Both the position numbers and the translations under genes were made by a program. Shown here piece after piece: positions 1-10,700 of a stretch of DNA of 64,000 bases. Every line of letters begins with the position of its first letter. The first letter of the stretch is position 1. The notes beneath the pieces were generated by a model. The model worked only from the letters and a program-made list of their open reading frames with translations, ran no database searches and was not told the origin of the DNA. Source of the stretch: Strix aluco (lineage: Eukaryota; Chordata; Aves; Strigiformes; Strigidae); assembly GCF_031877795.1 (NCBI RefSeq), contig NC_133942.1:3534001-3598000 (forward strand). Reading direction: 5' to 3'.

Positions 1-1483
1 TTTCCATGTTGTGTGCCCATCTCCTGTCAGTCTTGAAAAGCAAAAATTGTAAATATCTGCTATATGGTGACTCAAATTTAAGCTGAGGGCTGCCAATCCA
101 GCAAGTGGGAGAAGTGTGGAGGAATGGGGAATGTGGGGTTTTCCATGGGGAAGAGGCAGGGCAAGCTCTGCAGCTCCAAGGGAAAGGTATGGGCAAGGGC
201 TGCAGGAGCAGGCAGGTTCTTGCAGATGCCACAGGTGAGCAGAGCATACTGACACAGCTCTTGAGACAGAACAACACTGTGGGAGAACCCCAGGAGATCT
301 CTAGTCCCACTTCATCCTCAAAACAAGGTCAGCTGTTGGGGGTGACGACATTGTTCTGGGCTTCATACAACTGAGTCTTGAAAAATTCCAATGACAGAGG
401 CTGCACAACCTCCCTGCATGACCTGCTCCACTGCTTGGCTGTCTTCAAGGTCAAAAAGTATGTCCTTATATGCCATCTGCATCTTCTGCAGCAGCCCAGT
501 TCTTGGAGTCAAACATGGCTTAAACATGAGAGGTCCCTTTCTCTGAGCATGGCACCTCAGTACCCCCATGGCACAAGGTCAAACCCTCACCACAGAGGCA
601 GCAAGTGCCTCATGAGCTAGACTAGCTAATACCTCTATCAAGCCCTTGTTGGGTGCTTGGCTGACCTCCTTGGGGGATCAAGGCAAAGCACTTGTGGGAT
701 GGTGCGTTGCTGTTGCTTGTCCCTGTGCCCTAGCAGGTCCTGCACACCCACATGGCTTAAGCAGGCAGGACCAAGCCACCAGGTTGGCTTGTGACAGGCC
801 TGACTTTGTCAGCACCATGAGGTTGGGCTGTTACACCGCTGACTGGATGCTAGCAGTCGTCTGCCAATAAAATCCAACAAGATGCCTGAAGCAGAGGTGT
901 GCTACAAGATGGGAACCTCTTGAGAGGGTCGTCAGTCCTTGGGGACTGTTATCCCAGGTCACAAGAAGAAAAAAGGGCTTAGCCAAAAAATCTGTATCCC
1001 ACTGCTGTGGCATAACACCAACCCCCAAGAGGTCCACCTCACTTCCTTGCACCCACTGGAAACGGGCTGTGGGAATGAAGAGGGAGGAAGACAGGCAGTT
1101 GTTGCCAGAAACCCACCACAAGGCCAAACAGGCTCCGTGCCGGGTAAGCATGTGTGTGACAGCCTCAACTTCTCCTCCAAAATGAGGAGCCAAACCCCAG
1201 CGCTGACAGGGTGTCCTCCTCTTGCGCCTGAGTCTTGCTCCCGTGGAGCTGGTGTGAATACACTGATGCAGTATGAGGTGTGTGATGTGCTGAGGAGCCC
1301 AGGTCCCAGGCTTTATGTTCTCTTTTGTTTCTTTCCAGAAATATTTAAATCTCTCAACTGCCAGCAGTTTTGCAAACCAGGCCCCCAAATTTCTGAGAAA
1401 CTTGTGCAAAAATACACCCACATTCATTCTTTTACATTCCCCACAGTATACTTGCCTGTTTTCCCAAAATCCTGTGTATAGGC
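1..1483. other. Left-edge non-coding stretch
   Basis: I recognise no gene here. The only repeat I can suggest is an old CR1 piece near 340-560, listed separately. A minus-strand open frame at 831-1427 (198 codons) has no resemblance to a family I know, and an AATAAA motif lies at 868 on the plus strand. The sequence has no clear exon with splice sites. Confidence 0.5.
345..560 (-). mobile_element. Old CR1 LINE fragment
   Basis: Read on the minus strand, the stretch resembles the 3' part of CR1 ORF2. The plus strand has the typical complement order: a 'gaggctgcacaacctccctg' run, then 'ctgctcca', then a 'caaggtcaaaaagtatgtcc' run. It is much more diverged than the young copies elsewhere in the window, and both ends are uncertain. 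Confidence 0.45.
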
Positions 1484-1870
1484 AGGGGGTTTAGTCTGGA
1501 GAAGAGGAGGCTGAGGGGAGACCTCCTGGCCCTCTGCAACTCCCTGAAAGGAGGGTGCAGAGAGGGGGGATGAGTCTCTTGAGCCAAGGAACCAGCGGCA
1601 GGACAAGAGGGAATGGCCTCAAGCTGCGCCAGGGCAGGGTCAGACTGGCTCTTAGGAAGGATTTCTTTGCAGAAGGGGTTGTTGGGCGTTGGAATGGGCT
1701 GCCCAGGGCAGGGGGGGAGTCCCCATCCCTGGAGGGGTTGAAGAGTCGGGTTGACCCAGCGCTGAGGGATCTGGTGGAGTTGGGAACGGTCAGGGTGAGG
1801 TTCATGGTGGGGCTGGAGGAGCTTCAGGGTCTTTTCCAACCGGAACGATTCTGTGATTCTGCGGTTCTGT
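1484..1870 (+). mobile_element. CR1 LINE, 5'-truncated 3' end (young subfamily 1)
   Basis: This is the terminal 0.39 kb of a CR1 retroposon. It opens within ORF2 at the 'tttagtctggagaagagg' block that encodes the end of the reverse-transcriptase ORF. It runs through the 'ggctgcccagggcag' and 'gtccccatccctggagggg' blocks and ends with the CR1 tail 'ttttccaacc' followed by short ATTCTGTG-type repeats. It is nearly identical to the copies at 58708-59386 and 60774-61228, so insertion was probably recent. It stops about 375 bp upstream of the initiator tRNA gene. Confidence 0.93.
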
Positions 1871-2245
1871 AGCCAACAGGTGAATGGCAGTTCCTACCCC
1901 GCTGGCCAAGAAATATAACATCCCAGATGGGCTTTTTTTCTGTCCAGCTTTCAGCCACACGGTGGGGGACTTCATCTCCAGTGCCTGGAAGAAGGTCAAA
2001 GTTCCTCCAGCGCCTGGGACAGCCGCGCGCCGCAGCGTGTTCGTTCGTCACCCAGCCTGGGGGCCAGCAGCGCTGTTAGCGGCCCCTCCCAGGGGATGCG
2101 GGTCCCGCCGCTGCTCCCCAGCCCCTCGGCACCCCCGCGGGGCCGCATCCCCCGGGCCGGGGCGCGGGCAGGACCCCCCGGGGCATCCCCCGGCCGGGGC
2201 GGGAGGCGGGATGAGGGGCGGTATCGGGATATGGTATAGCAGTTC

Positions 2246-2317
2246 AGCAGAGTGGCGCAGCGGAAGCGTGCTGGGCCCATAACCCAGAGGTCGATGGATC
2301 GAAACCATCCTCTGCTA
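2246..2317 (+). tRNA. Initiator tRNA-Met (CAT)
   Basis: This 72-nt gene encodes the initiator methionine tRNA, which is loaded by eIF2 to start translation. The acceptor stem pairs AGCAGAG with CTCTGCT, giving the A1:U72 pair typical of eukaryotic initiators, followed by discriminator A. The anticodon is CAT, held by a GGG/CCC stem, another initiator hallmark. The T loop reads ATCGAAA, with A54 and A60 replacing the usual T54 and pyrimidine 60. Internal A and B boxes are intact, there is no intron, and a TTTT terminator follows 5 nt downstream. Nothing suggests a pseudogene. Confidence 0.98.
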
Positions 2318-2321
2318 GCGC

Positions 2322-2325
2322 TTTT
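2322..2325 (+). terminator. Pol III terminator of tRNA-iMet
   Basis: A TTTT run starts 5 nt after the mature 3' end of the initiator tRNA gene, the usual spacing for RNA polymerase III termination. Confidence 0.85.
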
Positions 2326-2424
2326 GCTGCCCGCCCGCCCCGCACCTTTTCCCCGCGGCCTCAGGGCGGCCCCGCCCCTTTGGAGCGGCACTTGTGCGCG
2401 GCGCGGGGGGTACGGGCGCAGAGC

Positions 2425-2498
2425 GGCCGGTTAGCTCAGTCGGTTAGAGCGTGGTGCTAATAACGCCAAGGTCGCGGGTTCGATCCCCGTACGGGCCA
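2425..2498 (+). tRNA. tRNA-Ile (AAT)
   Basis: This 74-nt gene encodes isoleucine tRNA with anticodon AAT, whose first base is normally edited to inosine so that it reads AUU, AUC and AUA. The acceptor stem GGCCGGT pairs with ACGGGCC and the discriminator is A. The D arm (A box) and the GGTTCGATCCC B box are intact, and there is no intron. It lies 107 bp downstream of the initiator tRNA on the same strand but has its own internal promoter and terminator. Confidence 0.98.
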
Positions 2499-2511
2499 GA
2501 AATGCATCTCC

Positions 2512-2523
2512 TTTTCTTTTTTT
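2512..2523 (+). terminator. Pol III terminator of tRNA-Ile
   Basis: Two close T runs, TTTT and then a longer one separated by a single C, begin 14 nt after the tRNA-Ile 3' end. They can act as primary and backup RNA polymerase III terminators. Confidence 0.8.
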
Positions 2524-2529
2524 CCACTT

Positions 2530-4490
2530 TCTTTCCGTCTTCCCCTCCGCTCCTCCCTTTTGTCTTGCCCAGCGCCAGGCAGCGATCCCCGCAGGGCCCT
2601 CGCCGGAGCCGTGCAACCCGGGCGCGTCCAAGGAAGCAGGCCAAAAAAAAACCAACCAAGAGGATAAAAAGAAGTGTTGCTGACTGGCAGAAAAGATGGA
2701 TCACCCTCTGAGTTACAAGCCCAGCATGCTTCCACTGCACCACTCTGCTCCCTTCCATGTGCTTCTGCACTGCTGGTTTAGAGGTACACGTACATGCCCT
2801 CCCTACCTGTACTAAGAGGTGCCCCCACACCTCTCAACCCTGGGGGATGGTCCCCTGGGAGAGCTTCACCCTCTAGTCTCCCCCAGTGTGTTCCCTACCC
2901 CTTCTTTTGAAGGTTTTCGTTTGTATTCAAGGACAAACTTCCCTGCTTGCTACAGCCAACTGCGCCCATTTGAATAGTGACGAATTGTCAAAAAACAGCC
3001 TTGCACAGAAAGTCAGCGACCAGCCAGTGTGCAACTCGTGCACCTGGTTGAGCACCCTAATAGCATCACAAATGCAACCAAGCAAAATATGGAAAATACA
3101 TCATTACCATCATCCTCACCATAGCTTGCTGCACTGGCGGGGAGATCAAGGTTGCTGCTCACCTGGGAGCTCAGTGCTCCTCACGCCAGTTGGCCTCTGC
3201 TGAGAGGTTTCCCTTTCCCCTCCTTCGTCTCTCTCTCTCCCTTTAGTTTTGCCCATAATAAACATTTATTGTTAGAGTCAATGTATGCCACCAGCTACAG
3301 ACACTGCTAGTAGTTCTTTGTTGCTGTGAGCCTGTACCAGCACATTTTGTGTAACACCTGGGGGATGCTCTGTTAGGTGCTGCCAAATCCAGCAGCCCGA
3401 CACGGCCGAGGCTGCCGTGGCTCCAGCTTCAGTCAGCAGCAAGGCTGAGCGTGTATCCCCAGGAGGCACATACACCCCAAACTGGTAGGTGGGTAGTTAG
3501 ACAGGTGATACACAGCCCCTTTCATATCCTTATCCCTCTATTTTCCTATATTTGTGGCTCCCCAAACCACTTTGGTCCCTCCTTTTCCCCACCCTGAACA
3601 TCCCGTAAATCTTGTACAATCCCAAAATGCTCTTCCCCTCCATCCCATAATGTGTCCCTCACCCCAAGGCAGTCACCCCCCCCAGTCTGAGAGGTGATCC
3701 AGAGAGCTGCCCCAGTTGCCTGTTGTGATGGGTGCCACCTCCTGGCCCAAGGACGGCCCTGGGAGCAGCCAGGTCGGGGAATCCCTGGCACTGTGGAGGT
3801 TCCCAGGGTTCCTCCACCTCTCATTCCTCTGCTCCTTTTCATTCATGGAGATGAGCCTTTAAACACACAACCTAATGTTGTCTCATGGGAGGGGAGGCTG
3901 CCTGCATCCACCAGCCCTGAGGGATGCACCCACGGAGGATGCCCTGCAAGAGCCACCCCACAGACACCCTTCCAACAGGAAGAGTTCGCCTTCCCCATCA
4001 CAATTCTTCCTGCAACAAAGCCCGGTCTGATCGCTCCCTCTCCTCACACTTGTGGGAGGGAACCAAGCAGGAAAGACCAGCATTAGCTGGTAAGGGCAGG
4101 AGAAGCTTCTCTTGCTCCTCTCCAGCCTGGCTGACCCTGACACCCCCCATGCAATCCCACATCCTGCCCTGTCCCTTCCAGAGTGCTCCTTGCACCAGCC
4201 TCAGGGGACCCACAGCCCCAGCACCGCCAGGGCTGGTGCCACCTCAACCCCTGGTACACCAGGACCCTGAGGCTGAGGTGCTGTGGGCAACAGCCCCTGC
4301 CCCAAGGTGCTGCACCTCAGCTGCTGTGCCCCGCTGCAACCCCACAGGAGCATCTTCAGCTCTGCAGGGCCTGGAGAAAAGGATGAGGTTGTGAGAGGGG
4401 CCAGACATGGGCGTGGGGGTCAGACATGGGAACGTGGCTCTAAGAGGGGGTGTCAGGGATGCAGTCAGAGCTCAGGCATCGGAGGCAGCT
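2530..4490. other. Intergenic stretch, no gene seen
   Basis: No recognisable exon, RNA gene or dated repeat. An AATAAA motif lies near 3257 followed by 'catttattg', which looks like a polyadenylation context on either strand, but no coding sequence precedes it on the plus strand. The sequence after 3700 is moderately GC-rich and non-repetitive. Confidence 0.5.
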
Positions 4491-4494
4491 CAGG

Positions 4495-5283
4495 TGTGTC
4501 AGGATGGACCACTCAAGCATGAAGGTGATCCTTGAATATCAACCTCCTTTCTTGGGCCCCTCTTCCCTCCAGGGCCTTACCAATGGGACTGTATCAAGCA
4601 GATCCCTAAAGAGGCCAAACTCTACACTCCTGAAATCCAGCATTGTGATCTCGAGTTTTGCCCAGCTACTTCCCCTCAAGACTCTGAACTCTACCACCTC
4701 ATGGTCGCTGCAGCCAAGGCTGCCTTTGACCTTCACATCCCCAGTGAGCCCTTCCTCGTTGGTAAGTATGAGGTCCAGCAGAGCTCCTCCCCTCATTGGC
4801 TTCCCTACCACTTGGCTCAGGAAGTTGTTATCAATGCTGCCCAGGAACCTCCTGGACTGTTTACACCCTGCTGGGATGTCCCACTAGCACCTATCAGGCT
4901 GGTTGAACTCCCCCATGAGGACCAGGGTCTGTGGATGTGAGGCCGCTTCCAACTGTCTGCAGGCAGCCTCTTCCACCTGTTCTTCCTGGTCAGGTGGCCT
5001 ATAGCAGACACCTACTGCAATGTCACCCACACTGGCCACCTCTTTCATCCTGACCCATAAGCTCTCGGGGGGCTGCTCACCCACCCCCAGGCAGAGCTCC
5101 AGGCACTCCAGCTGCTGCCTCACATAAAGGACAACTCCCCCTCCTTGTCTTCCTGGCCTGTCCTTCCCAGACAGCCTGTGTCCCTCCATCACAACACTCC
5201 AGGCACGTGGCCACACACACATCTCCAGTCCCTCCTCTTTATTGCCCACACTGCTTGCACTGGCATGCAGGCAGGGCAGGGGG
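4495..5283 (-). mobile_element. CR1 LINE fragment carrying ORF2 endonuclease region
   Basis: The minus strand encodes part of the CR1 ORF2 endonuclease (APE-like) domain and the linker before the reverse transcriptase. Recognisable pieces in order are 'SVGNKEEGLE', 'GGGVVLYVRQQLECLELCLG', 'VGVCYRPPDQEEQ', 'LMGEFNQPD', 'GALLDLILTNEEGLTGDV', and 'GSLGCSDHEVVEF'. The frame is broken between the FNQPD and LDLILTN parts. About 50 bp between 'EEGLE' and 'WSVVMEGHRL' are missing, removing the block that holds the ETWW catalytic segment. It is a dead internal fragment lacking both the 5' end and the 3' tail. CR1 copies are usually 3' ends, so a piece from this part is uncommon. Confidence 0.88.
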
Positions 5284-7589
5284 GCAGCCCAACGTGCCCA
5301 CCGTGGTGCCACAGTGGAGAATCCCTTCAATCGAGGGGCTCCAAAAGCTCAAAAGCTCCAGGGGTACCTCACCAGCTGCTGCCGTTTTGAAGGACAAGGA
5401 AATAAAAACATGCACTGAGCACTTCCATCCAGCTACGCCGCAGGGAAAGGAGAGCAGGACAGCCTGCCAGCGAAACTGGGCATCAGGGAGGACAGAGCAC
5501 TGCTCTGCAGATGGAAAGTGCAGTGGGGGCTTGAAGGGGGGGGGGGGTAGATGTAACATATGAGGTATCCCAAGCTGCAGCGAGATAAATAAAAGAAATG
5601 CAGGTATGGAACTGGTTAGAGAGAGAAGAGGCAGTGAGCATACCGGCAAAACCCATGTTTGTTAAGTACTTTTATTCTCAAGAAAGGTCAATATACTGCA
5701 CAGAGGAGGTTTCAGCTGCATCTCATCTGCTCACTCCTGTTCTATGGCCAAAAAGTACCCACAACAATTCTTTGAAGAGAAAAAGCAGCCCTTCAAGCTG
5801 CTCTTTTTCAGCGGCAAATTCAACTTACAGCTTCCCAGTTGGTGTGGTAGTTTGGGGTTTGGGTCGGGGGGGGGGGGGCAGAAAGGTGCATTTTCTTACA
5901 GTAAGTGATCTCATTCGAATACCTTCCCTACAGCACAGTTTCAAGGTGTGGTACTGCAAGCCATGAGCTACTTTATTCCCATTTCCAACTCCCACCCTTG
6001 AAAAAATTCTGATCTCCACAGAAGGGTGTATCAGGTTCACATGGCAAGGTTGGAGGGGGCTGGTGCTGCAGGGGTGGCCCCAGCTGAGCAATCAACAAAG
6101 CTGGTGGCACCTCCGTAAAAACGTATTTAAGAAAGGACAAAATGCTGCCCAGAGTGAGGAAAAGAAATATGCAAGAAACAATCCCACTAACACCAAACAG
6201 AGCAGAAAGAGTGGCAGGAGATACTCGTGGCCCTGGAGCAGATTCCCCCGCAGGCTGTGCGGCACACCCTGACCGAGGTTGTCCTGGGCAGCCTGTGGGG
6301 AGGACCACACTGCAGCAGACACCCAGAGAGGCCCCTGCCAGACCAAGTAGGTATTCCCTGAAGGAACTGCAGTCCCTGCAGAGCCCACACTGGAGCAGCC
6401 TCTCCTGACTGCCACGTGCTGTGACCACACCATTTTTCCTTAAGTCACAACAGCCTTACACCTAGTTGGGGGGGGGGGGGGGGGGGGGGGGGGGAGAACA
6501 GATAATCTGCAATACTGTTCAAGAGGAATCTATAAAGTAGGATTACCTGAGCATCATTTTAATATTCTGCACAAAAACTTGTCCCAAAGAATATTGTACT
6601 CTCCAGCATTTTTTTCTTCTTGGTCAGGAAGATATTTTAGCACCTGTTGAATCAGGTTCATGAGGTCTCCAGCTTAGGAAACACCTCCACAAAGAATGGA
6701 AGCACTTTCTCCTAATTAGGGAAATGGATTTCACGAACAGCTCCTGAGCTACCAAGGCCATCGCAGGCACACTCACTACCCAGATATGCTCTGGAATGAG
6801 GAGCAGCAACACTCAAGCTCTAACAAACCCACTTACCTGTTTTAGCGACTTGCATATATCTTAACACTAAATGACAAAGCTATTCTCTCCCTTATCTGGC
6901 ATAACCTCTGCATTTAACCTGCCTCATTAGGCAAAGGGTTCTATAACACTTTATAAATGAATAATCACATTAGCATCATTGGGAGGACTAAACATGGTGC
7001 GATTATGCTATGTGATAGGTCAAACTGTTTTTCAGATTAAGGTGCCAAAACCCACATAAGCATGCACATGAAGAGAACAAGGCAACCACCAGTTCAATAA
7101 AGTACAAGAACATATCCCCGACAGACATTCAGGTTTCCAGTGTAAGCTACCATCACTGCAGGGCTCAGTGATACTAATATATGACCTACCTCAGCACTAG
7201 TCACCTCCTAATTCAGTCAACCAGACTTTCTGCTGCTACAACTAGCATGAACATATCAAAATGGATGCTAGGGAAAGAGGCAGCAAGAAGCACTGGCTTG
7301 TAAGACAAGTCATGACTTCTCTGGAGCAACTTGAGCACTATTCCAGGCTTTTCTAGGCTTCACATCTTTCTTTGTCCCAGGTGTCTTCAGGTAATCCCTA
7401 GCAGTCTCCGTTGACAAAGGAAATTTCAAGAATTTTCAAGTAATTTCAAGAAATTTCAAGAAACAACAGCTATGTTCCATGTATTACAAACCACGTTTGT
7501 CAGATTAATACACATAACACAAGCAGTTTTAACAAGCACAGTTTATATACATTGCCAAGCATCAATATACATTGGTTCCAAGGCCTTAT
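5284..7589. other. Downstream flank of MZT2, possible 3' UTR
   Basis: Contains no recognisable coding exon. If MZT2 has a long 3' UTR it lies here. Candidate minus-strand poly(A) signals are TATAAA at 7542-7547 (only about 45 nt past the stop), ATTAAA at 6557-6562, and AATAAA at 5671-5676; I cannot choose between them. Three long G runs (C runs in the sense of MZT2) occur at 5536-5547, 5866-5878 and 6468-6494. Confidence 0.45.
6468..6494. repeat. 27-bp G homopolymer
   Basis: An uninterrupted run of 27 G on the plus strand. Two shorter runs, 12 G at 5536-5547 and 13 G at 5866-5878, lie within 1 kb. Exact lengths of such runs are often wrong in assemblies. Confidence 0.9.
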
Positions 7590-7750
7590 TTAGGTACTGT
7601 TGCCTCCTCCACTGTTCTTTCCAGAAGCTCCCGTTTTCTGCAGCCGGCTCGCACTCGGTTGCCGAGGCATCCTCTGGGCAGATCCTTCCCGGCTGCTCCT
7701 TTCTGCTAGAACCTGGGTCCCGCTGACAGCAGAACTGGCTTTATTTCTCC
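7590..7750 (-). CDS. MZT2: MZT2 coding exon 3 (C-terminus)
   Basis: Encodes residues 98-150 beginning 'GRNKASSAVSG', equivalent to human 'GRDKGSAALGG', and then 'LAERSSREGSAQRMPRQPSA'. The acceptor is tttattcag|GGAGAAAT, which restores the frame left by exon 2. The stop codon is TAA at 7592-7590. It sits 12 kb from exon 2, so without the protein match it would be easily missed. Confidence 0.95.
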
Positions 7751-10700
7751 CTGAATAAACAAATACATACATTAATTTTCAAGTCTCAACCCTACATGCC
7801 ACCCACACAGCACCTAAGCTGCAAGCGTTCCTTAAGGAACCATGCAAAAGGCAAAATTGTATTAGATGTTGCAAATGTCTCCAGCACAGAAAGCAAATTT
7901 GTGAATTCAGCTCAACAGGTGTAAGGGCCACGAAACCAAAACAAGTTGCAGTGGGAGCATTTTTAATGTTCATCAGGTTTAATCTACAAAGCAACCAGGC
8001 GCTTTGTTCTTTAAACACTTGCTTTCGTTTGGCACAGGAACACCAGCACTGCAAACAGCACTTCAAGAAGAACACGGAAAGCATCTAACACCTCAAGCCT
8101 GGGATAAGTGAATGCATGTGCCAGTGTCCACAGGTTTCTGAAGCCTGCGGTCACATTATCAGATCAGTAACTTCATGTCACTTCTGTGACCTGATGAGCA
8201 AGTTTGGATTTCCTGTCATTTTGGGGGGTTTCCAGAAGCTCAGACTCCAACACAGGACCTACTCACAGGTTTTCTTACTGTGTTCAGAAGGTAAGAGTTA
8301 ACTTTCTGCAGGCACACTTGACCATCTCCAAAATGCAACATGACAGCAGAGAGAAGCAATGGGCAGAAAGGTCGAAGTTGAGGGATGCAAGGGGCACCCT
8401 TGCCCACCCTGCTGGATTCAGCCAGAGGAGAGTGACAGACCAAGGTGTACTGCAAACAAGTGACAGGAGGGGTAAGTCAGGAAGACTGACTTTTTCCTGA
8501 CACTGGAGAGAACTACTTCAGATGAGAAGTAGGACAGGCATTAGGGAAGATAATAAAAATAAAAGAAATGTGAGGCAAAAGGGTCACAGCTTTTACTAAA
8601 GCTAGCAAGCTCCAAGAAGCATCATAAAAGATTAATATCAGGGAGGAAACAAAACCCAGAAATGTAGTGAGCTGTAGTTACATGCATGCAATAAAATGAA
8701 GACAGACATTTTAGCAATCGTTGTCAGAGCCACTTCCAGAATACCAACAGCTACTCCACACACTGGAGTCTCCACAGGCATGGTTTGGAAATCACCATCT
8801 TGGTTCATTTATGCTATGGACAGCACACAGACTGGAGATATGTCTGCTTTACTCACCAAACCATCCTGTCTCCTTGGAACAGCTGTCTTGAGAACAAGAC
8901 TCACATCAATACCGCAAGTTAACACCTTACAAGACGGAAAGACAACCTGAGAACTTTCAAATAAAGAGTATGTGGCCCCTTCGTATCTGTAGAATTTGAC
9001 AGACTAGGGTGGCAAAAGAAATACATTCACTTATCCCAGCAAAGTCGGGTGCTCATAAAAAAAGTCTGTTATTGTAAACCACACTAGTGATCTGCCAGTA
9101 GTTATCATCCCAAGCCAGCCAACCAGCCTTGCAACCTTTCTTTGTAGCTCAAGCAGTTTAAGCAGTTTCACTAAGGCAAGTATTGTCCATGAAAACAAAC
9201 AAATTGCACAAAGGCAATACATGATCTCACAGTATGAGAGAAAAATTGGCAGGAACAAAAAGTTCACCGTAATGCTTTTAGCAATCCAGGATATCTCTCA
9301 CAGGTGACTGCCCTTCCCTTTCTCACATGCATCTATCCAGTAAGAGTGAAGGTTCTCAACCTGTGTACGACAACTCTGACCATGTGCACACACAAAACAA
9401 CTGTACATTAAGCACTACTGGGAGTCAGGCCCTTGATCTTCTGATCTAGCTGAAACAACCTGGGGAGAAAGAATCACTTTATTGAAGAAAAGCTGTGCTC
9501 AGACAAAGCACATGCCTGCCATCCTCTTAGCCTCAAAATCACAGTAAAACAAACCAATTACTTCAACAGCATAAAAAACAACTATGTTTTTGGGAGCATC
9601 CTATCTTGACCCATGAACCAGGCAAGAATAGCTCATGAAGTACGCAAGGACAGGCATGGTTTGTGCACATCTGCCAGATAAAACACTATCAGAGATAACA
9701 GATTCAATTAACACAAAGCACAAAAAACCATGAACAACCACAAATTCTCTGTAATTCAAGTACTACAGACAAACAAAAGGATTCCACTGATACTATCCTT
9801 GGTAAAACAAGATGTCCTTATCTTGGATGTGTCTGGCTGTCATAGAACTGCAGTCCAAATAGCTACATAGGCAAGAGACAAGCCAAAAGAGAGCCTAATC
9901 AAATATCTCCCTCCCCAAAGATGACTCCAAAAGAAGCAGCTATGTGTTTACCTCCTCGAGAGCCAAACACAGTTTGAGAATGGCATGTACATGCAAGCAC
10001 TGGCACAAGTATGCCCTACCTACCTTTGACTGCTAGCTCCCCCCGTTTAAAAACGGCTGTGATCAGGCTGCTGACTGGACACATTAATGACAATCATCTC
10101 TGACAAAACCCAAGGCCAAAAGGCTACAGTCACCTCTTGGAGAGGACTGCCACCAGGCACTGAAGCAAGAGTCTGCAGGGTGGCACCAGGCAAGAAGACA
10201 AAGTCTTAAGTAATAGAGGGAAGAAGCAGCACCTTCTTGCATCAAGCAGGAGGCAAGCAAACACTGCTCAGGTTTAGGAAAGGAACCCCAACCCAAATAT
10301 GCTTTCAGAAGTGGAAGTCGGTCTCCTCTCTACTCAACCTGCTGCTTTCCCCAGGAGATTCTTTCCTGCCTCTGAGCAGTAACAGGGACTACAGATTTTC
10401 CTCCTGCTGGCAAACAAACAAACAAACAAATAAATAAATTGCTCTTGGTAACACAGTCAGGGATGTCAGGGCTGCAGCAAGCTCAAAATATCTCCTGTAG
10501 TGCGTACTGGCAGTGACTATGGGCTAGAGGAACCGCAAGAGTACTTTTAAATTCTCAAAAATCCTGTTCCTATTTGTGTCTCACAGCAGGGCTTACACCA
10601 GGCACAGTAAACCAGCTGGCTTTTCTAGTCAAGCAAAGACTCAGTTTTAGGTGTGAATAAAAAAAAACTTGTAAGAGCAGAAATCCCTCCTTTTTGCAAC

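Larger units (their letters stand above)
1990..2620. promoter_or_regulatory. CpG island around the tRNA-iMet/tRNA-Ile cluster
   Basis: GC content and CpG frequency rise sharply between the CR1 tail and about 2620, in contrast to the AT-richer flanks. Both tRNA genes lie inside it. Vertebrate tRNA genes often occupy unmethylated CpG-rich DNA, which fits active genes, though expression cannot be read from sequence. Confidence 0.6.

Noticed and set aside
3240-3300. AATAAA/TTTATT cluster as the end of a gene
   Set aside because: No coding exon could be found on either side that would use it.
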